A DNA stretch of 64,000 nucleotides from Nocardioides sp. zg-DK7169 (lineage in GTDB: Bacteria > Actinomycetota > Actinomycetes > Propionibacteriales > Nocardioidaceae): the NCBI RefSeq assembly GCF_013155365.1, contig NZ_JABJRA010000001.1, positions 62,001 through 126,000 on the forward strand, read 5' to 3'. The translations under genes were made by a program, and so were the position numbers. How positions within the stretch are numbered: position 1 is the first letter of the stretch; each line of letters opens with the position of its first letter. Positions 16,353-25,300 of this stretch are shown piece after piece. Under the pieces are notes generated by a model. That model did no database searches. It worked only from the letters and a program-made list of their open reading frames with translations, and was not told where the DNA came from.

Positions 16353-16385
16353 TGTTCCTTCCGGCTGCAGCGCAGGAGAAGGACA
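16353..16385 (-). promoter_or_regulatory. Predicted Shine-Dalgarno-sequestering hairpin before the toroid gene
   Basis: On the minus strand, TCCTTCTCCTGC can pair with GCAGCCGGAAGGA. The latter contains the GGAAGG ribosome-binding site for the ATG at 16349. It lies between riboswitch C and the start codon and is the third such hairpin in this locus. Confidence 0.5.
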
Positions 16386-16444
16386 CGCGACAGCACGGGG
16401 CGGCCGAGAGCCCTACCGTGCGATCGCGACAGCGCGTAGGTGCG

Positions 16445-16555
16445 GATACTCCACCCGACCTGGTGTCCCGACTCTTCGCTCCGCTGGGCGGAGTCGAACT
16501 ACGGTTGCGCGTCAGCGCCGGGCTTCGACCGGCTTCCCCAGGACGGGTGAGGTGT
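16445..16555 (-). promoter_or_regulatory. Cobalamin riboswitch C (toroid protein)
   Basis: On the minus strand the elements GGGGAAGCCGGTCGAAGCCC, GGCGCTGACGCGCAACCGTA and GAGTCGGGACACC appear in the order expected of a cobalamin aptamer. A closing helix CACCCG/CGGGTG (16452-16457 with 16544-16549) encloses them. It sits about 95 bases upstream of the start at 16349. Confidence 0.9.
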
Positions 16556-16652
16556 TCAGTTGTCGGGCGCTAGCCCGATCCTGCTCGGGCCCTCCTTTTC
16601 TTCTCGGTGGTGGACGGCGCCACCCGTCGCAGCACCCGGCGGGGGCTGCTGG

Positions 16653-16778
16653 TCAGCCCTCGCACGCGGCGCAGTCGTCTCCGTTCTCGAGCGCGCAGAC
16701 CTCGGCCGGCGTCCAGTCGTCCCAGGTGAGGTCGTCGATGGCGCTCGAGTCGGTCTGGGTGCGGGCGGCCTCGTTCAT
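16653..16778 (-). CDS. 41-residue peptide with CxxC end, apparent detached NrdA C-terminal tail
   Basis: This short gene starts at ATG 16778 and ends at 16653; an AAAGAGA stretch lies upstream as a weak ribosome-binding site. The peptide has a hydrophilic first half, DDLTWDDW in the middle, and ends CALENGDDCAACEG. Class Ia NrdA normally ends with a flexible tail bearing a cysteine pair that re-reduces the active site. NrdA here stops at SRAGIQASKQK without any such cysteines. The gene follows nrdA by 42 bases, on the same strand. I infer that the swinging redox tail is supplied in trans. It could instead be a small redox peptide of other use. Confidence 0.65.
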   Translation of the reverse strand: MNEAARTQTDSSAIDDLTWDDWTPAEVCALENGDDCAACEG

Positions 16779-16820
16779 GGTCGTCTCTTTCCGTGCGGTG
16801 ATGGTGAGGGTGGAGGGGTG

Positions 16821-18509
16821 CTACTTCTGCTTGCTGGCCTGGATCCCGGCACGGGAGCGCAGGTAGTAGAGGCTCTTGATGTTCGGGTCGAGCAGAGCCA
16901 ACTTGTGCACCTTGCTGATGTAGTGCGGGGACGCGTCAGCGGCGAAGAACAGGTTCAGGGACTGCGCCTGGTCGATGTGCGCCTGTCGGTCGGCGGCGCG
17001 ATCGAGCAGGATCTCCTGGTCGATCTCGTAGCCGGTCTTGAAGACGTCCTTCTCGTGCTCGTCGAGCCAGTCGACGTGCTGCACCGAACCGCCGTGATCG
17101 ACGATGTCGGTGATGGCGGCCTGGTCGTAGACGCCGCGCTCCTTCATGAGCCGGACCAGGTTGCCGTTCGCGCGGGGCATCTCGCCGGCCGAGGTGGTCT
17201 GGTTCCAGACGTTGGCGACGTAGGGCTCGATGCCCTGGCTGGTGCCGCCGACGATGACCGCGGTGCTCATCGTCGGCGCGACGGCCATCAGGTGCGAGTT
17301 GCGGCGGCCCACGCACCAGGCAGGGACGCCGGCCTTCTCGCCCATCCAGCGCGAGGCGGCGTCGGCGCGGGTGTGGATGTGCGCGAAGATCTCGATGTTG
17401 AGCGCCGCGGCCTGCTCGGACTCGAACGGGACGGAGTGCTGCTGCAGGTAGTCGTGGTAGCCCATGACGCCCAGCCCGAGGCTGCGGGCCTTCTCGGTGT
17501 AGCGGACCGCGCGCTCCAGGCCGCGGATCTGGCGCGCCCGTCGCAGGAACGCCTCGGCCACCGCGTCGAGGAAGACGGTCGCGACGTACGGCGTGTCGCG
17601 GTCTCGCCACTCGTCGTACGTCGCGAGGTTCAGCGAGGAGAGCACACAGGTGTAGGAGTGCTCCTCGTCGCTGAACAGGGTGATCTCCGAGCACAGGTTG
17701 GACGCCTTGTTCTGCAGTCCGTGGGCTCGGTAGGACTCCGTCTGGTGGGCGTTGACGGTGTCGACCTTCCAGATGTAGCCCTTGCCCAGCACGACGCGGA
17801 TCTTCAGGACCCGCTGGTAGCGCTCGAGGGCGTCCTTGTCGCTGGCGAGCATCCGGTCAATGAAGGCCTGGGTGAAGATCCACCCGACGTTCTTGTTGGC
17901 CGGCTCGCGGTAGATGAGGTCGGCGAGCTCGTGGAAGTCGGGGTGGTCGACCGGGAGGTACCCGGCCCAGGAGCCGCGGCGGGTGGCGCCTTGGCTGATC
18001 TGGTTGGTCATCTCGGCGAAGTTGCAGAACACCGGGACCACGCCGTTGGCCTTGCCGTTGTCACCGAAGCCGGCGCCGCGCGGGCGGATGTCGCCCAGGT
18101 AGGCGGAGGTGCCGAACCCGTTCTGCGACAGGATCGCGGCCTCCTTGAGGGTCTCGTAGAAGCCCCACACCGAGTCCTCGATGTAGGACCCCTCGCACGA
18201 GACCGGGAGACCACGCGTGGTGCCCAGGTTGGCCAGCACCGGCGTGGAGGGCGAGAGCCAGCCGTTCCAGATCGCCTCGAAGAACAGCTCGGTCCAGGGG
18301 CGCCCGTCCTCGCGCGGGTACATCTCGTCGGCGAGGACGCCGGCCGTGCTCGCGATCGTCTCGTAGCGCTCCCGCACGCTCTGCCCGGCCACGGCGTACT
18401 TGGCCCTGACCATGGCGTAGCCGGCGGTGGTCATGAAGGCGGGGACGGTCCCGGCTGCCTGCAGCGCCTTGCGCTCGGCGGAGAGGGCCTCCCAGTTCTT
18501 GTCGGCCAT
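16821..18509 (-). CDS. nrdA: Ribonucleoside-diphosphate reductase large subunit, short form without ATP-cone or C-terminal cysteine tail
   Basis: The 562-residue protein reduces ribonucleotides to deoxyribonucleotides with NrdB. Visible active-site features are NLCSEITL (the Asn-Cys-Glu catalytic triad), a cysteine in LPVSCEGS and its partner in SYTCVLSSLNL, and the radical-transfer tyrosine pair in SLYYLRSR. The protein is about 200 residues shorter than E. coli NrdA. It lacks the N-terminal ATP-cone used for overall activity control, and it ends soon after the tyrosine pair, so the C-terminal cysteines are missing. The start ATG overlaps the nrdB stop (ATGA). Control is by the cobalamin riboswitch ahead of nrdB. 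Confidence 0.93.
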   Translation of the reverse strand: MADKNWEALSAERKALQAAGTVPAFMTTAGYAMVRAKYAVAGQSVRERYETIASTAGVLADEMYPREDGRPWTELFFEAIWNGWLSPSTPVLANLGTTRGLPVSCEGSYIEDSVWGFYETLKEAAILSQNGFGTSAYLGDIRPRGAGFGDNGKANGVVPVFCNFAEMTNQISQGATRRGSWAGYLPVDHPDFHELADLIYREPANKNVGWIFTQAFIDRMLASDKDALERYQRVLKIRVVLGKGYIWKVDTVNAHQTESYRAHGLQNKASNLCSEITLFSDEEHSYTCVLSSLNLATYDEWRDRDTPYVATVFLDAVAEAFLRRARQIRGLERAVRYTEKARSLGLGVMGYHDYLQQHSVPFESEQAAALNIEIFAHIHTRADAASRWMGEKAGVPAWCVGRRNSHLMAVAPTMSTAVIVGGTSQGIEPYVANVWNQTTSAGEMPRANGNLVRLMKERGVYDQAAITDIVDHGGSVQHVDWLDEHEKDVFKTGYEIDQEILLDRAADRQAHIDQAQSLNLFFAADASPHYISKVHKLALLDPNIKSLYYLRSRAGIQASKQK

Positions 18510-19507
18510 CAGAACACGAACTCCATCTCACCGATCGTGCGGTTGTACTCGTTGCCGGTCACCTGGAAGAAGTCGTGGAACTGGGTGCCGTTGATGCCGC
18601 TGTAGAACCACTCGGCGACGGGGTTGTCCACGACCTCGAACAGCGGCTCCATCCCCATGGAGTCCAGCGTGAGGTTCACCCGGGACTTCACGAACGTCTC
18701 CAGGTCGGCCTGCTCGATGCCCGGGATGGGGCCGTGGGCGAAGAGCATCTCGACGATGCGCTGCTCGTGGCCGTAGACGTAGTCCGCCACGGCGCCGACG
18801 CGGTCGAACAGCGCATCGCGCTCGGCCTGGAACGTCGCAGGCGAGACGGTGCGCTCGTACTCCGCCAGGGTGGTGCGGAACAGCCACGCCCCGCCGGTCG
18901 CGTGCAGGTTCTCGTCGCGGGCGGAGAAGTTGATGCCGCTCACGACGTTCTGCAGCAGGTTCTTGCCCCCGGACTGGAAGTGCTTGAGGAAGGCGAAGTT
19001 CGAGTACAGGACGCAGTTCTCCATCAGCGTGAAGACGCTGAGGGCGTAGAGGAGGTCGTCATCGGCGATCGCGTCCCAGACGAACTGGATGCGCTCGGCC
19101 AGCACCGGGTCGTTCTTGTAGGAGCCGTAGAACTCCTCGGTGTCGATCATCAGCACCTGGTTGAGCTTCGCGTAGAACGGCGCGTGCATGTTGAGCTCGG
19201 CGAAGGAGAACGCGTTGCTCATCATCTGGATCTCCGGACGCGGGAACGCGTGGAAGATCCGATCCCCCCACACCTCGCCGCCGAGGATCAGCTCATAGAT
19301 CGTGAACAGCTTCAGGGTGGTCTTGACGGCGGCCTGCTCGGCCTCCGTCATCGTGACCAGGAAGTCCTGCTTGTCGTTGGCGACAGGGATCTCCTCAGCG
19401 GTCCAGAAGATGCTCCGCTGCTTCTTCGCCAGGTCCTCGGCTTGGGGGTAGTCGAATACGTAGGCCGACTTCTCGGTCCGGATCGGTAGACCAGTGGTGT
19501 CGATCAT
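18509..19507 (-). CDS. nrdB: Ribonucleoside-diphosphate reductase small (radical) subunit
   Basis: This 332-residue ferritin-like subunit is predicted to hold the dimetal/tyrosyl-radical cofactor. Metal-ligand candidates are seen in ARDENLH (Glu and His), in LMENCVLY (Glu), and in FAELNMHAPFY, where the His and the Tyr four residues later match the radical-tyrosine region. In this last motif the Glu is four residues before the His rather than three as in E. coli. The start at 19507 follows GGAGAA at good spacing. A longer in-frame extension upstream is not family-like. The gene is first in the operon with nrdA and the small tail ORF. Confidence 0.93.
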   Translation of the reverse strand: MIDTTGLPIRTEKSAYVFDYPQAEDLAKKQRSIFWTAEEIPVANDKQDFLVTMTEAEQAAVKTTLKLFTIYELILGGEVWGDRIFHAFPRPEIQMMSNAFSFAELNMHAPFYAKLNQVLMIDTEEFYGSYKNDPVLAERIQFVWDAIADDDLLYALSVFTLMENCVLYSNFAFLKHFQSGGKNLLQNVVSGINFSARDENLHATGGAWLFRTTLAEYERTVSPATFQAERDALFDRVGAVADYVYGHEQRIVEMLFAHGPIPGIEQADLETFVKSRVNLTLDSMGMEPLFEVVDNPVAEWFYSGINGTQFHDFFQVTGNEYNRTIGEMEFVF

Positions 19508-19679
19508 GTCGTGGTTCTCCGTTCGCGAGCCGGTCGAACCGGCCCGCTCGTCGTGAGCTGGAAGCGGTGCTTCCACGAACGAGGAACGGAGAGGACGTCG
19601 ACGCCAGCACAGACCTAGACCTCGACCTGGACGCGGCGACTCATCGATCCCCTGACCTTCCCTCGAGGTCGCGGAACCC

Positions 19680-19885
19680 ACCCGTGACGGGCGAGCGCTG
19701 GCAGGTCTTCGGACTCGTGGGCGAGGAGCCAGGCTCCGGTCCTACTGTCCGTCGCTTCCCAGGACCGTGATCGTCGGTCCCAGTGCTTCCTGTCGATCCA
19801 GGAGACGGAGGTCGTTCCCACTTACCGCTGCGGGGCAGTCCCGGAATCTCACCGGGTTCCCTCTTGCGACGACGACCCTGGATGG
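19680..19885 (-). promoter_or_regulatory. Cobalamin riboswitch D (nrdB-nrdA operon)
   Basis: On the minus strand the full long form of the cobalamin aptamer is visible: GGGAACCCGGTGAGATTCC, GGGACTGCCCCGCAGCGGTA, an internal GGAAGC, CAGTAGG, then GAGTCCGAAGACCTGCC. It ends about 170 bases before nrdB. It should turn down the B12-independent reductase when cobalamin is present, as known for class I reductase operons in Streptomyces that coexist with a B12-dependent class II enzyme. Confidence 0.95.
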
Positions 19886-20082
19886 GCCGTCGAACCAGCT
19901 GCGGGATCACCATATACGGGAACTACAGATATGTAATCCCCCAGATGTTGTGCCCGGGGTGGGTGCGTGACCGGACTCACGCGGCCCCTGCTGGCCCGGG
20001 TCGCCGCCCTTGGTGCGCGCCTCGGGGTCAGCAGTGATCAGCACATGGACCGGCGCGAACGGCGTACCGGGCACCGGGGTGC

Positions 20083-20150
20083 TCAGTCGTCGCCGGTGGG
20101 GACCAGCAGCGCGACGCACTCCACGTGACCCGTCATCGAGAAGGCATACA
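20083..20150 (-). pseudogene. Displaced 3' end of an RNA methyltransferase gene
   Basis: The minus strand encodes AFSMTGHVECVALLVPTGDD followed by a stop. It matches the C-terminus of the methyltransferase at 37901-39070 (MTHHVECVALL). The rest of the gene is absent here. Position and orientation fit the original 3' end of that gene, pushed 17.8 kb away by insertion of the island. Confidence 0.7.
20111..20121. repeat. Putative attachment-site core, left end of island
   Basis: GCGACGCACTC is shared exactly with 37935-37945, and a second 8-base block (CGTCATCG) follows nine bases later in both copies. The copies lie inside the same codons of the methyltransferase C-terminus. The exact crossover cannot be fixed by eye, and these coordinates may be off by one base. 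Confidence 0.6.
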
Positions 20151-20407
20151 TGCTCGTGAGCGTAAGCGCGATCCGGTGTTGTTGACTGCGCCCGACAGGC
20201 CGAACCCGCCCTTGACCTGCGGCGATGCGTTCCGCGGCTCTGCGGACGGCGGGGCCAATCTGCGGCCCGTTGCGAATCAAAGCGAGCCCAATCCGAGCCC
20301 TCCGGTCAGCAGGCATCGGCGGCCGCAAACGAGTGCAAAGGCTCCTTGGAGGCGCTAGCACGGCTAGGGCAACCAACGTCAGGCTGGAAGGCGGACCAAG
20401 TGCTGGT
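20151..20407. other. Intergenic stretch at left island edge, no gene seen
   Basis: Between the displaced methyltransferase tail and the drmB stop I see no reading frame with plausible codon use, no tRNA and no strong hairpin. It may contain the island-side arm of an attachment site. Confidence 0.5.
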
Positions 20408-22333
20408 CTAGCTCCCGAGATCAGAGAAGAAGCCCAGCGTCGGGTCCTCAAACGTCCCGATCACCAGCCCGCGGTCCAGGAACCGATTGAACTCCTCGCA
20501 ACTCGTTTCGGGCAACAGAGCGCATCCATGACATGCCGCCATGTTGCACGAGTCCGGCCCCTGGCCTCTCTCCCCAGCGGCCATGCATACCGGGTCCGTG
20601 GAGCACCAGTGAGCATCACCCAAGGCTGCCGCGAATACCGGCTGGAGGCGGTTCGGGCGGGACATGCGGACCAGCCCACCCATGGTGCCCTCCGAGTCAC
20701 CCGCAGCGGTGTAGATAAGGAGACCAGCCATGTCATGGCCATCGCCGCGAGAAACATAGAGGCGTTCACGGAGGGAGGCCGAGCTGTACCCACACGTGAA
20801 CACGAGCTCATTGATCACGAGGTGGGCGAAGGTGTGCAGCATGATCATGCGCGGTGAGATATCGCGCGGCCGCCCACCACGATCCGTGATTACCTGACCG
20901 TATCGGTTCGCGATCTTGTCCGCGCGAGCCTGGACCTCAGCCCGCGCTTCCCACGCAGCGAGCCGCTCTGGGTCAAGCTCAAAGTAGAGGCCCTCGCCCT
21001 TCACGACGTAAGCAGGTAGCCAATCGTGCTCAGGCGGCAGCGGCCGACGGCGTAGAAGCGCCTTGCCCTCCGCAACTTTCAAGTCGCTGTCTCGGCCGCG
21101 GGAGAACCCGCGCAAGACGCGCGTCTCCCGAAGCACGGTGACGCTCCGCACGCGCTCGATGTGTTTGGCGATCGCCGCATGTACCCCGGGATCGGATGCG
21201 CGGAGTTCTTCGTCCTGCGGGGTCTGGCGCAGCATCTTGAACTCCGGGTATCGCCAGACATCGAGGTCACCTCCATCCTGCGCATCGCCGTCCTCGCTTG
21301 ACTCGCCGTAGCCGTAGCGGTCTCGGTAAGCCTCCAGCAGTTCTTCGTCTGGATAGTCGTCGAAGAGCTCGCCCGGGATGTGCTTTCGGAGCACCTCCGC
21401 AGTCGCGGATGCGCCTACGAACGAGTGCACGGTGCTGAGAGCCGAGTCGACGTCTGGTCGACCGAGCAGATCCCGCATCGCGCCGCTGACGGCGCCAACC
21501 TTATTCGGCAAGAAGATCGAGGACTCAACCACCGGGAAGTACACATTCCCGCCGGCCCGTAGGGCACCCTGCACGGGCGCATCGCAGGGACCGTCTGTCT
21601 CGTGGAGCCAAGGACGTGCGCCCGTGCAGAGATATGGATCTGCACCGCGCTGCAGATCCTGGCTCAGCACCGTACTCTCTTCGCCGCCTTCATCCCGCCT
21701 ACCGGCGGTAGTGATGCCCATCAGAGTCCGCGTCGCCCCGCAGCCTTTTTTCGGGTCATGCTTGCCCTTCGCGTCGAAGCCGCATCGCACGACCTGGCCC
21801 TCGAGACCCCCCGCGCCCGTTGACACCAGCCGGAGCGTGCCGTTGCAGGTCGGCTTGTTCGAACGATGGACCCACTCTCGGAACGGGAAGTCGTCGATGT
21901 GTCCCTTGCGGCAGATCGCAACGAAAGGAACCTGCGACATCTTTGGGCCTTGACCGTTGCGCCGCTCGTGCTCAGGGTCCGGACAGCGAACGGCGTCCTG
22001 GAAACTAAGTGGAACCTTCTTCAGGCGCTTGCAGTACATACAGAACGCGTACCCGGGGAAGCGGAGCGCGGGCACGGCGAGGCGCTCGTTTCGGTGATCA
22101 TCACCGAAGGGAGTCCGCCAATCCGGCGGCAGCCGGAACTCTTTGACGTTCAGGCGGGCTTCAAGACGCCAGTCGTGCACACGGAAGTCCTCCAACGCGA
22201 GCGCTGAATTGTTCCGGGGGAACCAGTGATCAAGGCCTGCGGTAATGACCGACGTGCCATCGACCAACACACTCATCGCCCCGACACCGAAGGGTGTGAC
22301 CAGTTGTGCGCGCCGCATGCTTCCGTGGGTCAT
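20408..22333 (-). CDS. drmB: DrmB-like DISARM protein with DUF1998-type region
   Basis: The 641-residue protein begins MTHGSMRRAQLVTPFGVGAM, typical of DrmB, where a short basic start leads to a PFGxG motif. Cysteine pairs that could bind zinc occur at CMYCKR and CRKGH, with more in the C-terminal part (CSTDPVCM, CNMAACHGCALL, SCEEF). This is the pattern of the DUF1998 domain. DrmB works with the DrmA helicase in DISARM to recognise and block incoming phage DNA. The ATG overlaps the drmA stop by four bases. It is the last gene of a five-gene operon. Confidence 0.85.
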   Translation of the reverse strand: MTHGSMRRAQLVTPFGVGAMSVLVDGTSVITAGLDHWFPRNNSALALEDFRVHDWRLEARLNVKEFRLPPDWRTPFGDDHRNERLAVPALRFPGYAFCMYCKRLKKVPLSFQDAVRCPDPEHERRNGQGPKMSQVPFVAICRKGHIDDFPFREWVHRSNKPTCNGTLRLVSTGAGGLEGQVVRCGFDAKGKHDPKKGCGATRTLMGITTAGRRDEGGEESTVLSQDLQRGADPYLCTGARPWLHETDGPCDAPVQGALRAGGNVYFPVVESSIFLPNKVGAVSGAMRDLLGRPDVDSALSTVHSFVGASATAEVLRKHIPGELFDDYPDEELLEAYRDRYGYGESSEDGDAQDGGDLDVWRYPEFKMLRQTPQDEELRASDPGVHAAIAKHIERVRSVTVLRETRVLRGFSRGRDSDLKVAEGKALLRRRPLPPEHDWLPAYVVKGEGLYFELDPERLAAWEARAEVQARADKIANRYGQVITDRGGRPRDISPRMIMLHTFAHLVINELVFTCGYSSASLRERLYVSRGDGHDMAGLLIYTAAGDSEGTMGGLVRMSRPNRLQPVFAAALGDAHWCSTDPVCMAAGERGQGPDSCNMAACHGCALLPETSCEEFNRFLDRGLVIGTFEDPTLGFFSDLGS

Positions 22334-25300
22334 GCCTTGCCCTCCTGCTCTTCCAGGTCCGCGTTGACATAGTCGAGCGTGACCTCGAGCCGGCATTCGG
22401 CGTCGACGCTGCGCATGCTCATCGGCGTCTCCCACGTGACGTTCTTGTTGTCAGGGTCCGCCAGATCACCCGCTGGCCGCATGAGGCCTTGCTTCGGATC
22501 GCCCTTGAAGGAGGTGGTTGCAGCCCACGCCGTCCGCTCCCCTGTCTCCCACTGTCTCGTGCGCTCCTTGACCCAGTGATCGAACACTCCGAGTTCGTCG
22601 CTGTCGACCAGCTCGGCCCTCGCCCGGAGGAGTGCTACCGCCGCATCAAATTCGGGTTTCGGGAATGGACTCGGCTCGAGCTCGGGCGAAACCTGCCGCA
22701 TGCGGGAGATGGCAGCGGCGTGTAGCGCTCGCTTCAGGACTGGCTCCGCAAACGGCGTAACGGAGGTCGGTTCAACCTGCGCGTACAACTGCTGATGGTA
22801 GGTCCGGAACCGTTCGTAGTGGCTGCGGTCGCGTGGCTTGGCGGCGCCGTAGATGGTGATGACCAAGCCGGGGGTCTTCGCGTTTCGGCCGACTCGGCCG
22901 CTTACTTGGATGTACTGCGCCGTCGTCTTCGGCTGGCCGACGATCGTCATCAAGCCGAGGCGGTCAATGTCTACCCCAACCTCGATGATGTTTGATGCGA
23001 GGCAAACATCGACGCACTTCGCGTTCGCGGGGCACACGGGCTTGTCAACGCACTTGGCGCCGTCTGCGCAGTCCGGGTGTGGGAGGCGAAGCTCAAGTTC
23101 TTCGATCGCCTTCGGGATCTCATCACTTCGCCGGCGCGATGTGAGCTCCATGTTATTTCGCGGGTAGCGGGGCGAGATGCCATCCCTGCGCTTCAAACCG
23201 ACGAGGTAGTCGGGCACGTCGGAATCCAGCAACGACAAGGTATTGCCGAGCTCTCGTAGGCTGTTGAGGAAGTTGAGGTTGGTCCAGTAGCCGTCCCGAT
23301 CCTCCGGGTTCGGGATGCTGGGCGCCGCCTGCAGCGTCGCCGCCGCAACTCGCGCCTGCACCGTCTGGATGGATCCGAGCGAAGGACTCATGATGCCCAG
23401 GTAGCGCCGCCCCGGAGCAAGCTTGCCGTCGGCATCGCGCGCGGGCTCGGCGAAGAACGAATGGCCCTCCTCCAGTCCGTGCGGCGGGAAGAGCCTGACT
23501 TCCTCCCGGCCGAACAGGCCTTTGATCTGCTCCTTGTACCGTCGGACGGTTGCGGTCGAGGCGATGATCTTTGGGGGGATCGCTGATTCGCCACGCCGGT
23601 CCGTCGTGAGGTCGTCGATGACAGGTTCATAGAGACCGACCATCGAGCCGAGCGGACCGGAGATCAGGTGCAGCTCGTCTTGGATGATCAGGCCCGGCGG
23701 TGAGTAGACACGCTCGCCCGAATCACCAAGCCCGAACATCCGACGGGCGTTCGGCTGCCATGCCATCGTCGCGAACTTGTCGACCGTTCCGATCAGGATC
23801 GACGGCTGGCAATCGTAGATGTCCTCATCGACGACATGTACCGGCAGCCCGTCACGTCCGTTGAACCGGCAAAGGTCGTCAACACATCGGAATAGGAAGC
23901 GACCGCCAGCCCATACGTACCCGGGGGTGTCCTGACCTCGGGCCTTCTTGACTGGGCCCATGCGCGTGCCGCACCAAGGGCATTTGAGCAAGAGGAACTT
24001 GTTCGATGCGCGGTAGTCCCGACGAAGCTCGCTGAGTGCTCGCTCAGCGCTCCCCCAGGTGTTGGGGGTCGAGTCGTTGCCTAGCCAAACGCCGATGCCG
24101 AATGGCGCCGTTCCCAGCTCCTCCTCGAACTCAGAGCGAACATCCTCCAGGACACAGATCAATGACGAAGCGCGCAAGAACTGCTGGGCGGTGAGCAGCC
24201 GGAGGGTGTAGCGCATCAGGGTGTCAGTGCCGGCGTCCTCCTTATCGCGAAGCCGCCGGGCGATGAGCGAGATCGCCGAGGCGCCCAAGTAGGCCTCAGT
24301 CTTGCCACCACCAGTGGGGAAGAAGATCAGATCGACGAGGGTCCGGTTCTGGTGCCTCGGGTCGACTAGCTCAGGAACGCTGGCCAAGATGAACGCGATC
24401 TGGAATGCGCGCCACCGGCCACTCCTCTCGTCCGGCGTCACCTCGGGGTGCGCGCCCTGGGGTCGATACACGCCTTGGGCGTCCTTGACCACGTCGCGCA
24501 CTTCAAGCCGCGACCGGACCTGCTGGTAGAGCATCGCGAAATTCGCTAGCTGGAACGCGCGAGCGGCTATGGAATCGCTTTGGACGAGGCGCCAGCCCTC
24601 CTGCATGCGCCCAAGGGCCTCACGACAAGCCTTCATATGCTCCCGCGCAGCGCGGCGGTAGCGCTCAGTCGGCAGGTCCGCGATCGAGGCGTCTCGGTCG
24701 TCGATCCACTGGCGGTACAGCTCGAGCACTTTGTCGACCTGCGCGTGACCAGCGGCGCTGACGTCGGCCAGTTCCTGCATGCTGACGCTGACGGGGGTCC
24801 GCGATCCGTCCGGATGCTCCTCGAACACATCAGGCGTCAGGCTCGTGACTTCGTATGCCGGCAGCGAATCAGCCGATACCGCGGGCACGGTTTGATCGCC
24901 GCCCTCGCCCGTCGGGTCATCCCAGGTGGCCGCGCAGCCATGACCTATCGCAAACGTCCGGCGGTGTCGGTACAGCAGCGCGATGGAGTCTTCCTCCTCG
25001 TCGCTGTCTGGCTGCTCCACATCCGGATAGGGCTCGATGTGCAAGCCACCAGCGGCGGTAGCCGTGAACGCAACCTGGAAAAAGGCGGCGTCCGCCCCAG
25101 AGCCGACTGCGTCGTTGACGACCGCGAGAGTCACGAGGCGGAGATCGGGATCAGACTCACGGGGAACAGGACGGCAGTACACCGCCACACTCGGCGAGAT
25201 CCTCGGCGGGAGCTTCGACTCCTGGTCGACAGGGGTGGTCGCCAGCGGCGAGCCACGGCCACGCAACACCTCAGCGGGCGCCACGGCGTCAATGATGAAT

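Noticed and set aside
16653..16823. Frameshift or sequencing error splitting nrdA from its tail
   Set aside because: The small ORF has its own ATG and lies after a 42-base spacer beyond a clean stop; a single frameshift does not join them into a natural NrdA end.
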